DNA of 47,733 nt from an uncultured Eubacteriales bacterium (GCA_902774025.1 CACYGY010000013.1:1-47733), one strand, 5' to 3'. Shown: positions 17,608 through 27,492, counted from the stretch's first letter. The notes: generated by a model from the sequence alone, not told the origin. Translations and numbers: made by a program.

Positions 17608-19110
17608 ATGGCGTATTACTATCCGGAACCCTGTCACACCTTCAGTGAATACCTTCTCGTGCCTGGATACACGGGGGAAAACTGCATCCCTCAGAATGTT
17701 TCGCTGCGCACGGTTCTGACCCGGTATGAACGGGGGCATGAGGACGAGGCCATGCACCTGAACATCCCTCTGGTGAGCGCCATCATGCAGTCCGTATCCG
17801 ACGACAAGCTGGCCATTGCCCTGGCCAGGGAAGGCGGACTCTCCTTCATCTACGGGGCACAGACCATCGAGCAGGAGGCCGCCATGGTGGCCAGGGTCAA
17901 GGGATACAAAGCGGGCTTTGTGGTTTCCGCCTCCAATCTCACGCCGGAGAACACCCTGCAGGATGTGCTGGATCTGAAAAAGCTCAACGGGTTTTCCACT
18001 GTGGCCATTACCGAGGATGGGACCTGCAACGGCAAGCTGCTGGGCATTGTGACCAGCCGTGATTACCGTGTGTCCAGAATGAGCCCTGATCTTCCCGTGC
18101 ATTCCTTCATGACGCCTCTGGAAAAGCTGGTGACAGCCCCCGCGGAAACCACCCTGAAGGAAGCCAATGATATTATCTGGGAGCACAAGCTGAACAGCCT
18201 GCCGATTGTGGACAGCAGGGGACACCTGATGTATTTCGTGTTCCGCAAGGACTACGCCAGCCATAAGGAAAATCCCCAGGAACTGCTGGACGAGAAAAAG
18301 CGGTATATGGTTGGCGCGGGCATCAATACCCGGGATTTCCGGGAAAGGGTTCCCGCTCTGATCGCCGCGGGCGCGGACGTTCTGTGCATTGACTCCTCGG
18401 AAGGATACTCCTGCTGGCAGAAGAACTGCCTTGACTGGATTCACCAGGAATACGGCAGCGGCATCAAGGTGGGCGCCGGCAATGTGGTGGACAGGGACGG
18501 ATTCCTGTTCCTGGCCAGAGCCGGAGCGGATTTTGTCAAGGTGGGCATTGGCGGCGGATCCATCTGCATTACCAGGGAGACCAAGGGAATCGGACGCGGT
18601 CAGGCCACGGCTCTGATCGATGTGTGCCAGGCCAGGGATGACTACTTCCGTGAGACGGGGATCTATGTGCCGGTCTGCTCGGACGGCGGTATCGTGCACG
18701 ACTATCATATGACCCTTGCCCTTGCCATGGGCGCGGATTTCCTGATGCTGGGCCGCTATTTTGCCCGCTTTGACGAGAGTCCCACCAACCGGGTCATGGT
18801 CAACGGGGTTTACATGAAGGAATACTGGGGCGAGGGCTCCAACCGGGCCAGAAACTGGCAGCGGTATGATCTGGGAGGCGCCGGGCGTCTGACCTTTGAG
18901 GAAGGCGTGGACAGTTATGTGGTCTATGCCGGCTCCCTGCACGACAATGTGGAGGTCTCCCTGTATAAGGTGAAGAGCACCATGTGCAACGTGGGCGTGG
19001 TGAATCTTCCGGACCTGAGGGAACAGGCCAAGATTACACTGGTTTCCTCCACCTCCATTGTGGAGGGTGGCTACCATGACGTGACGCTGCGTTCCACGGC
19101 AGCGAAGTGA
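17608..19110 (+). CDS. guaB: IMP dehydrogenase
   Basis: A 500-residue IMPDH, which oxidises IMP to XMP with NAD, the committed step of GMP synthesis. A CBS pair (about residues 110-230, [10 protein letters not shown] and [12 protein letters not shown]) interrupts the barrel. The catalytic loop is [20 protein letters not shown] with Cys320. Most bacterial enzymes have [19 protein letters not shown] is the form of Tritrichomonas foetus and some anaerobic bacteria, and length and Cys position agree with that group. The start follows AAGGAGGAAGACACC. It stands alone between its own promoter and a terminator. Confidence 0.95.
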   Translation: MAYYYPEPCHTFSEYLLVPGYTGENCIPQNVSLRTVLTRYERGHEDEAMHLNIPLVSAIMQSVSDDKLAIALAREGGLSFIYGAQTIEQEAAMVARVKGYKAGFVVSASNLTPENTLQDVLDLKKLNGFSTVAITEDGTCNGKLLGIVTSRDYRVSRMSPDLPVHSFMTPLEKLVTAPAETTLKEANDIIWEHKLNSLPIVDSRGHLMYFVFRKDYASHKENPQELLDEKKRYMVGAGINTRDFRERVPALIAAGADVLCIDSSEGYSCWQKNCLDWIHQEYGSGIKVGAGNVVDRDGFLFLARAGADFVKVGIGGGSICITRETKGIGRGQATALIDVCQARDDYFRETGIYVPVCSDGGIVHDYHMTLALAMGADFLMLGRYFARFDESPTNRVMVNGVYMKEYWGEGSNRARNWQRYDLGGAGRLTFEEGVDSYVVYAGSLHDNVEVSLYKVKSTMCNVGVVNLPDLREQAKITLVSSTSIVEGGYHDVTLRSTAAK

Positions 19111-19193
19111 GTTCCCGCAGATGCGATGGGCAGAGGTATTTCCCGCGGACGGGAAGATGCCCCGCAGCGTATGAAAAACTGAAAACGAAAGGA

Positions 19194-19230
19194 AAAGCGG
19201 AAGCTGGCTCGTGAAGTCAGCTTCCGCTTT
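19194..19230. terminator. bidirectional terminator between guaB and the MFS gene
   Basis: A 13-bp perfect inverted repeat (AAAGCGGAAGCTG at 19194-19206, CAGCTTCCGCTTT at 19218-19230) with an 11-base loop. A-rich sequence on the left and TTT on the right suit both strands. The flanking genes converge. Confidence 0.75.
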
Positions 19231-19320
19231 CCAAATGGAAAAGTCCCGGATCCCTGTCACCCTTCCGGCTCAGATGGCATGCATTCCCTGGCCGTGTGCA
19301 TCTGAGAAGGGTTCCGGGGC

Positions 19321-20532
19321 TCAGAGCGCTTCTGTTTTTTTCGCCACATGTCCCGCCGCTGCCACGATGGCCGTGCTCAATGCCCCGACGATGGCCCAGG
19401 AGATGAACACCGCGTTCCAGCCGATCTGATCGGCCAGATAACCGGCAAAGGAACCGGAAAAGGAGCTGCCTACATAGATCATGGCGTCCATCAGGCCGGC
19501 GGCTGTAGCCACGCGGTTGACGGAACTGAACTGCATGGGCAGGATGATGGTGAGCAGAGGATTCAGTCCGTAGGTCATGGCTGAGGTGCCCACAAGGGTG
19601 ATGACGAAGACCCACAGCCTGCCCAGGGCTGAAGGCAGCACAAGGCTGAGCACGGCGCCCGTGCCAAAGAGGACTGCAGAGGCGATATAGGCATTGCCTC
19701 CGCTGCGTCTGTAGGAGACTTCGCCCAGACGGATGCCCAGAAAATTGACAGCGGGGATGATGAGAATGATGCCTACGGCACTGCTCAGGTCGATCCCCTG
19801 GGTGTCCATGAGGAGCTTGGCGGCCCAGTTGGTGATTCCGTCCCGGGCATATCCGTTGGCAAAGCATGCCAGCAGGAGCAGAATCAGGTTGGTGCGCAAA
19901 AAGAGATGCTTTACCGGGGCCTGAAGATCGCTTTTCTGTCTGGGAGGAAGGGCCCGGTAATCCACCGGGATTCGTTTCATGCACACAAGGGAGGGGATGG
20001 CAAGCGCCGCTGCGAGCAGGCCGGAAGCGAGAATCGCCACCCGCCAGGACAGCAGGCTGGTGAGCAGACCGGACAGGGCCCAGGCAATCAGATAGCCGAA
20101 GATCAGGGTCAGGGAGACGAAGAAGGTGGCGCTGTCCCGCACACTGTCCCGGAAATGAACGGCCAGGATGCGCACAATGGGCGTCCAGATGAGGGACTGC
20201 AGAATCCCGTTGATCAGCCACAGGACCACCAGCATCGGGAAGAAGGGGGAAAGGGAAAACAGGATATTGACCAGGACGGAACCCAGCAGACCGATCATCA
20301 TCAGCCTCGGGGCGGGCTGACGGTCCGCCAGTGTGCCGGAAAACACCTGTCCCAGGGCATAGGGAATGGCGAAACAGGTGGGCAGCAGGCCGACCTCTCC
20401 GGTACTGATGCCGAAGGTTTTCGCAATGGCATCCAGAGAGGGAGAAAGGTTGCATCGGGTGATATAGGCCGCGGTGTAGGCAAAAAAGCAGGAGATGAGC
20501 AGGGACCATTCGGTTTTCGTGTAGCGCTTCAT
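19321..20532 (-). CDS. MFS transporter, possibly organophosphate-type
   Basis: A 403-residue protein with about 12 hydrophobic segments, so an inner-membrane major facilitator. The loop after segment 2 (SGTLADRQPAPRLMM) is the MFS A-motif region. The N-terminus (FFAYTAAYITRCNLSPSLDAIAKTFGISTGEVGLLPTCFAIPYALGQ) resembles glycerol-3-phosphate/hexose-phosphate antiporters in position of a conserved Arg, but substrate is not provable. It starts 13 bases after the stop of the phosphodiesterase gene, so the two are probably co-transcribed; the transporter could move a substrate or product of that enzyme. Confidence 0.8.
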   Translation of the reverse strand: MKRYTKTEWSLLISCFFAYTAAYITRCNLSPSLDAIAKTFGISTGEVGLLPTCFAIPYALGQVFSGTLADRQPAPRLMMIGLLGSVLVNILFSLSPFFPMLVVLWLINGILQSLIWTPIVRILAVHFRDSVRDSATFFVSLTLIFGYLIAWALSGLLTSLLSWRVAILASGLLAAALAIPSLVCMKRIPVDYRALPPRQKSDLQAPVKHLFLRTNLILLLLACFANGYARDGITNWAAKLLMDTQGIDLSSAVGIILIIPAVNFLGIRLGEVSYRRSGGNAYIASAVLFGTGAVLSLVLPSALGRLWVFVITLVGTSAMTYGLNPLLTIILPMQFSSVNRVATAAGLMDAMIYVGSSFSGSFAGYLADQIGWNAVFISWAIVGALSTAIVAAAGHVAKKTEAL

Positions 20533-20545
20533 GGTTTCTGAATAA

Positions 20546-22078
20546 TCACTCCGTATAGTAGGCTTTCAGGCGGGCAATGTCCTGCTGGTCCAGAACGCCA
20601 CGGTACAGACATACGTCATCCATTGTTCCGGGCAGACGCCGCCCGGGGTCCTCTGTTCCATCCATGCCAAGGAAGAGACGGAAGTCCGCGCACTCCGGGA
20701 ACAGCTGCCTGCCGTCTGTCCGCTGACGGAGGAAGGGCTCGAAATTCAGGGACAGACCGGCGACATCATCCTGTGTGTCAAAGGAGAGCGCCAGAAACAT
20801 CCAGGTTTTTTTCCACTGAGGGGGGAGCCATGTGTCCATGCTCAGGGACACATTGCCGGAGGTCCTGACGGTCAGCATCAGATGCTCCTCTCCGGTCACG
20901 GTCACATCCAGCACTGAGGAGGGGCAGCCCGGAGCGTGGAGGCTCATCAGGGGCACTCCCCCCTCCGCCGCGTCAGGACGCACCCAGGCGGTGAGGGAAA
21001 AGCTGCCGCCTTTCAGGGGAAAATCAAGGGACAGGCTGCCGTCGTCAAAGCGCATGCCACGGCCGCGTATGCCCTCTGTCAGATACAGTTTGCCCGTCTG
21101 ACGGGCATGGGGCGGCAGCGAATCCATGGATTCAAAGGAGAGGTACATCAGAGGCTGAAGGTCCGCCATCTGCTTCATGAACAGACCTTTCTCCGGCTTC
21201 GGGCAGGGTGCAGGGACCGGCGGAAGCAGCCCCTCCGGGCGGGGCAGATCCTTCATATGGTCGGGAAACAGTCCTGCGGGTACCCGGCTGTTCCAGGAGG
21301 CAGGCTGAGGGATCCCCAGGGCGTAAAGCATGACCGGGGCGGTATCCCTTACCAGCATGTCCTGAAGCTCTGTATGCCGGACGCCGCCGCCCGCTGCGAA
21401 GAAACAGACATACTTTTCCATGTCGGAATCTCCGCCGTGCGCACCCTGTCCAAGGGAATCGGGCGGGGTGCCGCCGTGGTCCGCCTCCACCAGGATCAGG
21501 GTGTCCTCCATCAGACCGCACTTTTCCATGGATTCCACAATCCGGCCGATATACGCATCGTTCCGTGTAATGGCCATGAGATGCTCCGGTGAACCATAGC
21601 CATGGGCGTGGCCCTCGTGGTCTACACTGTCAAACTGAAAGTACATCAGGGTAAAGTCATGGGTATGGATGAATTCAATGGCCGGCTGCACCAGGTCGCA
21701 GTCCCGGGCATGCACCTTATGCACCCCCAGGTTCTCCTCAATGATCCCGTAATTGACATTGTCCCAGTCGCAGAAGGAGGCCAGGACTGCCTCCGGCCGG
21801 TGTTCCCGGATGACCCGGAAGACGGAGGGAAAGAGCGAATCTCCGGGAAAATGCCGCTGACCGGTCAGCCAGTTGGTCAGTCCGTGACGCTGGCAGTCCA
21901 CACCGTGCAGCATGCTCCCCCAGCATTCCGCACTGATGGTGGGAATTTCCGTCAGTACCCGCCGGCAGACCGCACCATGCCGGAAAATACGGTCCATGTT
22001 GGGCGTGTCGGCCTGTTCAAAGAAAGTGCCGGCTCCGTCAATGCCAAAGAGTACGACCCGTTTTGCCCATGGTCTCAT
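20546..22078 (-). CDS. type I phosphodiesterase/alkaline-phosphatase-fold protein with LamG-like domain
   Basis: A 510-residue protein. Residues 1-265 have the alkaline phosphatase superfamily core: FGIDGAG (metal Asp), the nucleophile region EIPTISAECWGSMLHG, FQFDSVDHEGHAHGYGS (metal Asp/His) and EADHGGTP with a later GAHGG (metal His). Such enzymes hydrolyse phosphodiesters or phosphomonoesters. Residues about 320-508 look like a LamG/concanavalin-type beta-sandwich with the typical ending MDDVCLYRGVLDQQDIARL. No signal peptide is visible, which is odd for a LamG protein. The ATG at 22078 follows ACGGAG. It leads an operon with an MFS transporter. Confidence 0.82.
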   Translation of the reverse strand: MRPWAKRVVLFGIDGAGTFFEQADTPNMDRIFRHGAVCRRVLTEIPTISAECWGSMLHGVDCQRHGLTNWLTGQRHFPGDSLFPSVFRVIREHRPEAVLASFCDWDNVNYGIIEENLGVHKVHARDCDLVQPAIEFIHTHDFTLMYFQFDSVDHEGHAHGYGSPEHLMAITRNDAYIGRIVESMEKCGLMEDTLILVEADHGGTPPDSLGQGAHGGDSDMEKYVCFFAAGGGVRHTELQDMLVRDTAPVMLYALGIPQPASWNSRVPAGLFPDHMKDLPRPEGLLPPVPAPCPKPEKGLFMKQMADLQPLMYLSFESMDSLPPHARQTGKLYLTEGIRGRGMRFDDGSLSLDFPLKGGSFSLTAWVRPDAAEGGVPLMSLHAPGCPSSVLDVTVTGEEHLMLTVRTSGNVSLSMDTWLPPQWKKTWMFLALSFDTQDDVAGLSLNFEPFLRQRTDGRQLFPECADFRLFLGMDGTEDPGRRLPGTMDDVCLYRGVLDQQDIARLKAYYTE

Positions 22079-22251
22079 TCTGATGATTTCTCCGTATCAT
22101 TCTGTTCATGACGGGACTGCCGGAGTGCGGCTCTGTTCCCGCGCCGGCGTCTCTGTTTCAGCGCCGCCGATGGATCCCGGCAGGACCGGGAAAGGGAGCG
22201 TATCCGGCGGTGCCGTCGCCTGCCATATTGCCTGACAGGCCCGTCCTCCAT

Positions 22252-22279
22252 ATTGTAGGGAAATCAGCCGGATTGACAA
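22252..22279 (-). promoter_or_regulatory. promoter of the phosphodiesterase operon
   Basis: On the minus strand TTGTCA (22274-22279), 16-bp spacer, TACAAT (22252-22257). Confidence 0.6.
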
Positions 22280-22387
22280 TAGGGCAGCGGGGGATTGGAA
22301 GAATTCCATGGATTCACATGCAGGCGGATCCTTAAAATCCCGCTGAAGAAACAGGTTTTTCCCGTGACCCGGCTGTGAAGGGAGCTG

Positions 22388-22416
22388 TTGCCTCTGTATG
22401 CGTTCTATGGTAAAGT
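22388..22416 (+). promoter_or_regulatory. idi promoter
   Basis: TTGCCT (22388-22393), 17-bp spacer, TAAAGT (22411-22416), 62 bases before the idi start. Confidence 0.5.
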
Positions 22417-22478
22417 GAAGATCCGAGCCTGAACAAAAAAACTGTGTCAGAACTGACAGGAAAGGAGGACAGCCTTCC

Positions 22479-23027
22479 ATGTATGAACAGCTCAGTGCGG
22501 ATCCGGCACGGGATGATCTGCTGATTCTGGTGGATGGCCTGGATCGGACAACGGGGTATGCCACGAAGGAGGAGACCCACCGGAAGGGCCTGCTTCACCG
22601 TGCCTTTTCTGTGGTTTTGCTGAGGGAGAACGGCAGGGAACTTCTTCTCTCCAGACGTGCGGAGAGCAAGTATCATGCAGCGGGTTTGTGGGCCAATGCC
22701 TGTTGCTCCCATCCCCGGAAGGACGAGACGATCCCTGAGGCTGCCCGGCGCCGGCTCCGGGAAGAACTGGGCTGCGCAGGCGGATCCATGCGGGAAATCG
22801 GAGCTTTTGTCTACCGGGCAGGTTTTCCGGATGGCCTGTGGGAATATGAATATGATCATGTGCTTCTGGGATACTGCCAGGGAACGGTCAGGCCGTCTCC
22901 GGAGGAAGTCAGCGAAGTGCGCTGGATCAGCAGGGAAGAACTGGCATCCTGTTTTCAGAATCAGCCTGAATTGTTCGCTCCCTGGGCTTTCATGGTGCTC
23001 TCCATGGCCATGCAGGAAATGGAATGA
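22479..23027 (+). CDS. idi: isopentenyl-diphosphate delta-isomerase, type I
   Basis: A 182-residue Nudix-fold enzyme that interconverts isopentenyl and dimethylallyl diphosphate. Visible markers: GLLHRAFSVVLL (metal His), WANACCSHPR (catalytic Cys and metal His), the Nudix-like block EAARRRLREELG, and EYEYDH with the catalytic acid. Length fits bacterial type I Idi. The start follows AAAGGAGGACAGCC. A decayed copy of its 3' third lies at 34176-34378. Confidence 0.95.
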   Translation: MYEQLSADPARDDLLILVDGLDRTTGYATKEETHRKGLLHRAFSVVLLRENGRELLLSRRAESKYHAAGLWANACCSHPRKDETIPEAARRRLREELGCAGGSMREIGAFVYRAGFPDGLWEYEYDHVLLGYCQGTVRPSPEEVSEVRWISREELASCFQNQPELFAPWAFMVLSMAMQEME

Positions 23028-23054
23028 TCTGCGGGCCCACGGCGTAGGCAGGGA

Positions 23055-23732
23055 TATCCGCCGGCTCGTCCAGTTCCTCCTGGCGGCGCACTTTACGGCG
23101 GTCAATCATATCGCTGAGATACACATTCCGGAACAGCGACATGAGGTATTCCACCTTTTCCTCCGCCGTTTCGCGGGAAAGGATCAGCGTCAGCCCGCCA
23201 CAGGCAAAGGAATCGTCCCACGCTTCGCCGGCGCTGCCCTCGTAAACGGAGCAGGATTCCCGGAAGGCGAGCGGATCAATGCCCGGACTGCGGAACACCG
23301 TTGTGAAATCAGAGGAGAGGAATCTGGAATAACTGCCGGTCACACAGACGTCTGCATTGCGGATATGCAAAGAGCACGTCCTCAAACGCGGCAGGGAAGC
23401 TGCACTTCATCCGGGACGATATCGCAGGTGTCCCTGTCAACGATCCGCTCTTTTCCATAATTCAGCACAGAGTCGGGATCGCGCAGCTCTTTGCTGCTGC
23501 GGTCATCCGGGGCGATCCCGATGATATGGTCCTCCTTCACGCCCTTATCCGGCAAATGATTACAGAACAGACTGAAGAGAAGGTATGACTTCCCGCACCG
23601 GCGAACACCCGTCACGATCCTGATCAGTCCATTCTTCCCGTGCCGGATCAGCCGATCCGGACAGATATCCCGTTTGATCTTCAGATCGTCCTCCTGCTTC
23701 CGGAATATTTGTGCTTGCACCTTTTTCGTCAT
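23055..23732 (-). pseudogene. frameshifted AAA_14/DUF4143 ATPase
   Basis: Two adjacent minus-strand frames together make a typical AAA_14/DUF4143 ATPase. The first (23732-23382) begins with KIKRDICPDRLIRHGKNG and has Walker A GVRRCGKSYLLF, then HIIGIAPDDRSSKELRDPD, ending at DEVQ, the Walker B end. The second (23385 leftwards) continues with NADVCVTGSYSRFLSSD, AWDDSFACGGLTLILSRETAEEK and LFRNVYLSDMIDRR. A frameshift near 23385-23400 separates them, a segment after FRSPG is shortened, and the C-terminal DUF4143 domain stops near 23055. These ATPases are abundant, often horizontally moved, and of unclear role. The gene is dead. Confidence 0.85.
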
Positions 23733-23780
23733 TCACACACAGGCTGCCACCGCGAAAGGCAGGTATTCTCTGCAAGTCCA

Positions 23781-23824
23781 TAAAAAAGAACGAGCCAGCC
23801 CGAAGATTGACTCGTTGTTTTTTT
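23781..23824. terminator. hairpin flanked by A- and T-runs
   Basis: AACGAG (23789-23794) pairs with CTCGTT (23811-23816), with a T-run after it (to 23824) and an A-run before it. It suits termination in both directions. It probably belonged to a lost mobile gene. Confidence 0.45.
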
Positions 23825-24284
23825 GTCTGCTTTTCCGTACCGACTTGCCGGCCTGTCACATGGTTACCCTGTGAGACGGCGCCGTCAGGCGGGTTTTTCT
23901 TCTTCCCGGCCGGCTGATTTCCTTTGCAGGAAACCTTCAGATCCGGCTCAGAAAACTGCTTCATTCCATAAAGATCGCACATCATGCTTTTCACTGCCGG
24001 CTGTAACCCGATCTGTGCTGCAGGACAGACTTCACCAGTGCTTCCGCCAGGATAGCCGACAGGCGTAAAACGACTTCCGGGATACTTTTCTTCAGGCCCG
24101 GCTGTGATCCCGTACAACGCCCGGATCTTCTCTTCGGGCATTTCCGGCCGGCATCCTTTCTGAAAGCGTATCTCTTTGAAAATACACCATGGAACGATCT
24201 CCCGGTCACCTGTGTGTCCTCTTTCCCTTGCGCTGGTTTTTCCATTTCTTTCCCGGCGTCTTCCGATTCCTGCATCAGGTGCAT

Positions 24285-24420
24285 CCCCGGGGAGAAGGTG
24301 CATGTACGTGTTCATCGTCCCTCCGATGTCACTGTGGTCCATCAGGGACTGCAGCGTTTCACCATGTGACTGAAGCAATGCCCATTGTCGCAGGTGATCA
24401 TCCGACATCGTCCGGGAAAG
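24285..24420 (-). pseudogene. C-terminal remnant of a tyrosine recombinase
   Basis: The minus-strand frame starting at 24408 reads DDHLRQWALLQSHGETLQSL then MDHSDIGGTMNTYMHL. This matches the end of phage-type integrases: the H.LR box, the 'GHsdi.tT' His and the catalytic Tyr in NTYMH. The rest of the integrase is missing. The frame stays open to 23560, but what follows does not resemble a protein family. It marks a former integrated element. Confidence 0.65.
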
Positions 24421-24543
24421 GGAATCCGCCGCAGCATCCCGCCATCTTATCGCTGTGTCAGGTTTCCGGCGGCTCCGGAGTCATCCGCAGGCAATCGCAT
24501 AGGACATCACTCATGGAAAAGCTTCCATATACCGGCGTTCGTC

Positions 24544-25647
24544 TCAGTCTTTTCGGTCCCGGATTTCATGCTGTCCGTCCGCTGGAGCTGATCCGCCGCT
24601 TCGGAAAGCGCTGGGCTTTCTGCCCGTGCTCCGCTCAAACAGTTTGCTGAAATAGTTGGTATCCGTATATCCGACCTGCCCGCAGATTTCATAAACCTTC
24701 AGATCTGTTTCCCGGAGAAGGACTTCCGCCCGCTTCATCCGCAGCTCTGTCAGATATTTCTGGTAGGTGGTTCCGGTTTTCTTCTTGAAAAGCTGGCTGA
24801 AATAGTAGGGATTGACATAAAACCGTTCGGCGATGTCATTCAGGCTGATGTTCTTTGCGTAATTTTCCCGCATATACGTTTTCGCTTCACTGATCAGATC
24901 CCGTTTTTCACCCGTGTCATCCCCTTCCAGGATTTCCCCGGCACCTTTCAGCATGTTGAAGGTCCAGCTTTCCAGCTCGTCCAGGGAATTCATCCGGGAG
25001 ACACTGCGGGAGGAAAGCACATTCCGGCCCAGGTAGCTGTTGATGCGCAGGGATGCGTGTGAATACTTCCGGGTGCCGTAAAGCACCAGGTTCAGGCACA
25101 GCATACGGATATTTTCCGTGCTCAGCTTTCCCTGACGCGCCTGCAGCACTTCAAACATGCCGGAGACCGCCTCCCGGATTCTTTTCGGATCCCGAAGCAT
25201 CATCGCTTCCTCCAGGTTCTGCAGCATCTCTTCCGAAAAAAGATCCGCCATCTCAACGAAATTCTCCTGTGCCGCCCATTTGCCGCGGATTTTCTCAATG
25301 TCCGCGAAAAGCTCTTCCTCGTCTATGGGCTTGGTCAGAAAATACTGCACCCCGTAAGCCATCGCCCGCTTCGCATACTCAAAATCCGCGTATCCGGAAA
25401 TCAGGATATACTCCGTCCGGGGTTCATACGCCTCAATATCCCGGATCATGTCCAATCCGCTGGCCTGGGGCATGCGAATATCCGTAATAATAATGTCCGG
25501 ATGCAGCTCAATCGCCTTGTCAAAGCCATCCAGCCCGTCCCGGGCGCAGCCAACCACCCGGTACTCCGGAGACTGAGTGGTCAGCATCAGCTTCAGGCCT
25601 TCGACAATCTCCGGTTCATCATCCACAATCAGGATTCTGACATTCAT
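24544..25647 (-). CDS. YesN-type response regulator, AraC-family output
   Basis: A 367-residue response regulator. The receiver domain (1-120) has acidic residues D9/D10, phospho-acceptor D56 in IIITDIRMP, and the Lys of FLTKPID. The C-terminal ~100 residues form a double AraC helix-turn-helix: NISLNDIAERFYVNPYYFS and KVYEICGQVGYTDTNYFSK with FERSTGRKPSAFR. The start overlaps the sensor kinase stop by ATGA. As in other YesMN pairs, it most likely activates the adjacent sugar ABC transporter genes. Confidence 0.93.
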   Translation of the reverse strand: MNVRILIVDDEPEIVEGLKLMLTTQSPEYRVVGCARDGLDGFDKAIELHPDIIITDIRMPQASGLDMIRDIEAYEPRTEYILISGYADFEYAKRAMAYGVQYFLTKPIDEEELFADIEKIRGKWAAQENFVEMADLFSEEMLQNLEEAMMLRDPKRIREAVSGMFEVLQARQGKLSTENIRMLCLNLVLYGTRKYSHASLRINSYLGRNVLSSRSVSRMNSLDELESWTFNMLKGAGEILEGDDTGEKRDLISEAKTYMRENYAKNISLNDIAERFYVNPYYFSQLFKKKTGTTYQKYLTELRMKRAEVLLRETDLKVYEICGQVGYTDTNYFSKLFERSTGRKPSAFRSGGSAPADGQHEIRDRKD

Positions 25648-27458
25648 GAATGTCCCTCCTTTTCCTCCGCTCCTGAACTGCGGAGATCCCGGATGCAGAG
25701 CTCGATTTCCGTTCCGGTCTCATTGCTGTAAACCACCTTCAGGTAAACGGATGAACCGTACTGCAGATGCAGACGCTTGGCGATGTTTTCAAGGCCGATA
25801 TGCTGCCGGCCCGCTTCCGGTGCGGACTGCACGGAAATGTTCCCCAGCCGGATGGTTTCCAGCCGGTCGGAAACCTGCATCAGACGGTCCGGATCCATCC
25901 CGGTGCCGTCATCCGTGATCCGGAAGCGGATCAGATCGGAATCCCGCAGCCGTTCACCGCGGATGCTGATATGCAGCGGTGAATCCGGCCCTGTCGCTCC
26001 GTGACTCAGGCTGTTTTCCACCAGCGGCTGAAACAGAATCACCGGACAGGGAATCTCCAGCAGCTGCTCCGGAACCTCCGTCGTCAGCGTGTTCTCGGCC
26101 CTGAAGCGCAGATTCTGCAGCCGCAGGAAGGAGAGGACATAGTCGAGCTCGTTTTTCACCGTGTGCCGTTCATTCACGGTCTCCAGGGTCATACGGAACA
26201 TTTTGCCCAGCAGGCTGGTCATTTCCGCGACATCCCGGTTTCCGGCAATCAGGGCTTTCATCCGTATGGATTCCAGGGTATTGAACATCATGTGCGGATT
26301 AATCTGTGTCTGCAGAGCAGTCAGCTGCGCGTCCTTTTTCTGCAGATCCTTCTGATAGACCTGGCTGATCAGGTATTCGATCCGCTCTGCCATCCGGTTA
26401 TACTGCCTGATCAGATCCCCGAACTCATCCCGGCTGAAGCTTCCCTCCACTGACGTATACCGGCCGTTCTCCGCCTGCGCCATTGCTTCCCGCAGCCGCG
26501 CGATCGGCCGGGTAAAGGAACGGCTGAACAGCATGGCACAAAGGAGGGAAAGCAGCACACAGGAATAAACGCTCAGCGCTGTTACCCAGATCAGATCCCT
26601 GCGCAGCAGAAGCAGCGTAGCCTTCGGATAGATCGCGTGAACGATAATATCCGTGTCTTCCACAGGCCGGGACTCCACCAGGAATCTCTGATCCGGCATC
26701 TCAAAGCGAACGAAACCTGCCTCGTCCCGGAGAGCCGTTTCCTCTTTCCAGTCCGAGTCATACAGGATCTGATGCCCGGTATTCTCAGCCACCACCCGGA
26801 TGCCCTGGAGGTTTTCCTGCAGCAGGGACTGGCTGCCCGGCTGGATCACGGAACCGGCATCCACGTCCAGCATGATGAAGCCCGCATATTGTCTGCCCTG
26901 CCCGTAAAGCTTCTGCACTGCGGAAATCACCGGTCCGTGTCCGTAGCGGTTCGTATATTCTCCGTCATGCATCGGAATCACCGTGAAGGCCGACGGATCC
27001 TCCACAACCCGCTGCATCCAGTCCTTCTCCGCGAAGGCTGACAGGTCCTTCTTTTCGCCGGTGGCTCCGGTCTGGAAGGTCTGCCCGCTTTTCAGCACAA
27101 TCCCCGCATAAATCAGGCGGGGCTGCATCTTGATCAGGCGGAAAAGCAGCCTGTTGACCTGTGACTGGTATTCCGCCTGCTCAGACACGGAAACCGCTTC
27201 GCGTGAAAGCGCGGTCAGCACATCCGAATCCACCAGCACCGCCATCATCAGCCCCTGGTAGGATTCCACAAACTGCTTCATGCCGGAGGCGGCCTGAGCG
27301 CTGATGACCGATGCCAGCACTTCTGTCCGGCGGTTGATGTTCCGCATGGCCGCGTAGGAAACAATGACGGAAGAAACGGATATGGAAACAAAGCAGATTA
27401 CCAGAAACACCGCGGTCAGTTTCCTGGATATTTTCAGATCACCGACCTTCCGGAACAT
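25644..27458 (-). CDS. YesM-type sensor histidine kinase
   Basis: A 604-residue membrane kinase. TM1 is about 14-37, an extracytoplasmic dCache-like sensor region 40-285, TM2 about 288-310, HAMP 312-364, then the His_kinase motif LQTQINPHMMFNTLESIRMK with H389, and an HATPase with LVENSLSHGA (N box), DDGTGMD (G1) and GLENIAKRL. The canonical QINPHFLYNTLE is close to what is here. The ATG at 27458 follows AAAAGGAGGATGGACG; a further 21 upstream codons lack a ribosome-binding site. It likely senses an extracellular saccharide or the binding protein. Confidence 0.93.
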   Translation of the reverse strand: MFRKVGDLKISRKLTAVFLVICFVSISVSSVIVSYAAMRNINRRTEVLASVISAQAASGMKQFVESYQGLMMAVLVDSDVLTALSREAVSVSEQAEYQSQVNRLLFRLIKMQPRLIYAGIVLKSGQTFQTGATGEKKDLSAFAEKDWMQRVVEDPSAFTVIPMHDGEYTNRYGHGPVISAVQKLYGQGRQYAGFIMLDVDAGSVIQPGSQSLLQENLQGIRVVAENTGHQILYDSDWKEETALRDEAGFVRFEMPDQRFLVESRPVEDTDIIVHAIYPKATLLLLRRDLIWVTALSVYSCVLLSLLCAMLFSRSFTRPIARLREAMAQAENGRYTSVEGSFSRDEFGDLIRQYNRMAERIEYLISQVYQKDLQKKDAQLTALQTQINPHMMFNTLESIRMKALIAGNRDVAEMTSLLGKMFRMTLETVNERHTVKNELDYVLSFLRLQNLRFRAENTLTTEVPEQLLEIPCPVILFQPLVENSLSHGATGPDSPLHISIRGERLRDSDLIRFRITDDGTGMDPDRLMQVSDRLETIRLGNISVQSAPEAGRQHIGLENIAKRLHLQYGSSVYLKVVYSNETGTEIELCIRDLRSSGAEEKEGHS

Positions 27459-27492
27459 CGTCCATCCTCCTTTTCCGTCTTTCACTGGACTG

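Larger units (their letters stand above)
22079..22478. other. divergent control region (phosphodiesterase / idi)
   Basis: A 400-base gap with no convincing gene. It holds one promoter for each flanking gene (22252-22279 minus and 22388-22416 plus). The phosphodiesterase leader is about 165 bases long, with no riboswitch that I can recognise. Confidence 0.6.

Noticed and set aside
17371..19260. Minus-strand open frame opposite guaB
   Set aside because: The guaB product has intact catalytic motifs; the reverse frame has none.
23560..24408. A 282-codon minus-strand gene
   Set aside because: Only the first ~40 codons match anything (integrase tail); the rest overlaps the ATPase fossil in another frame.
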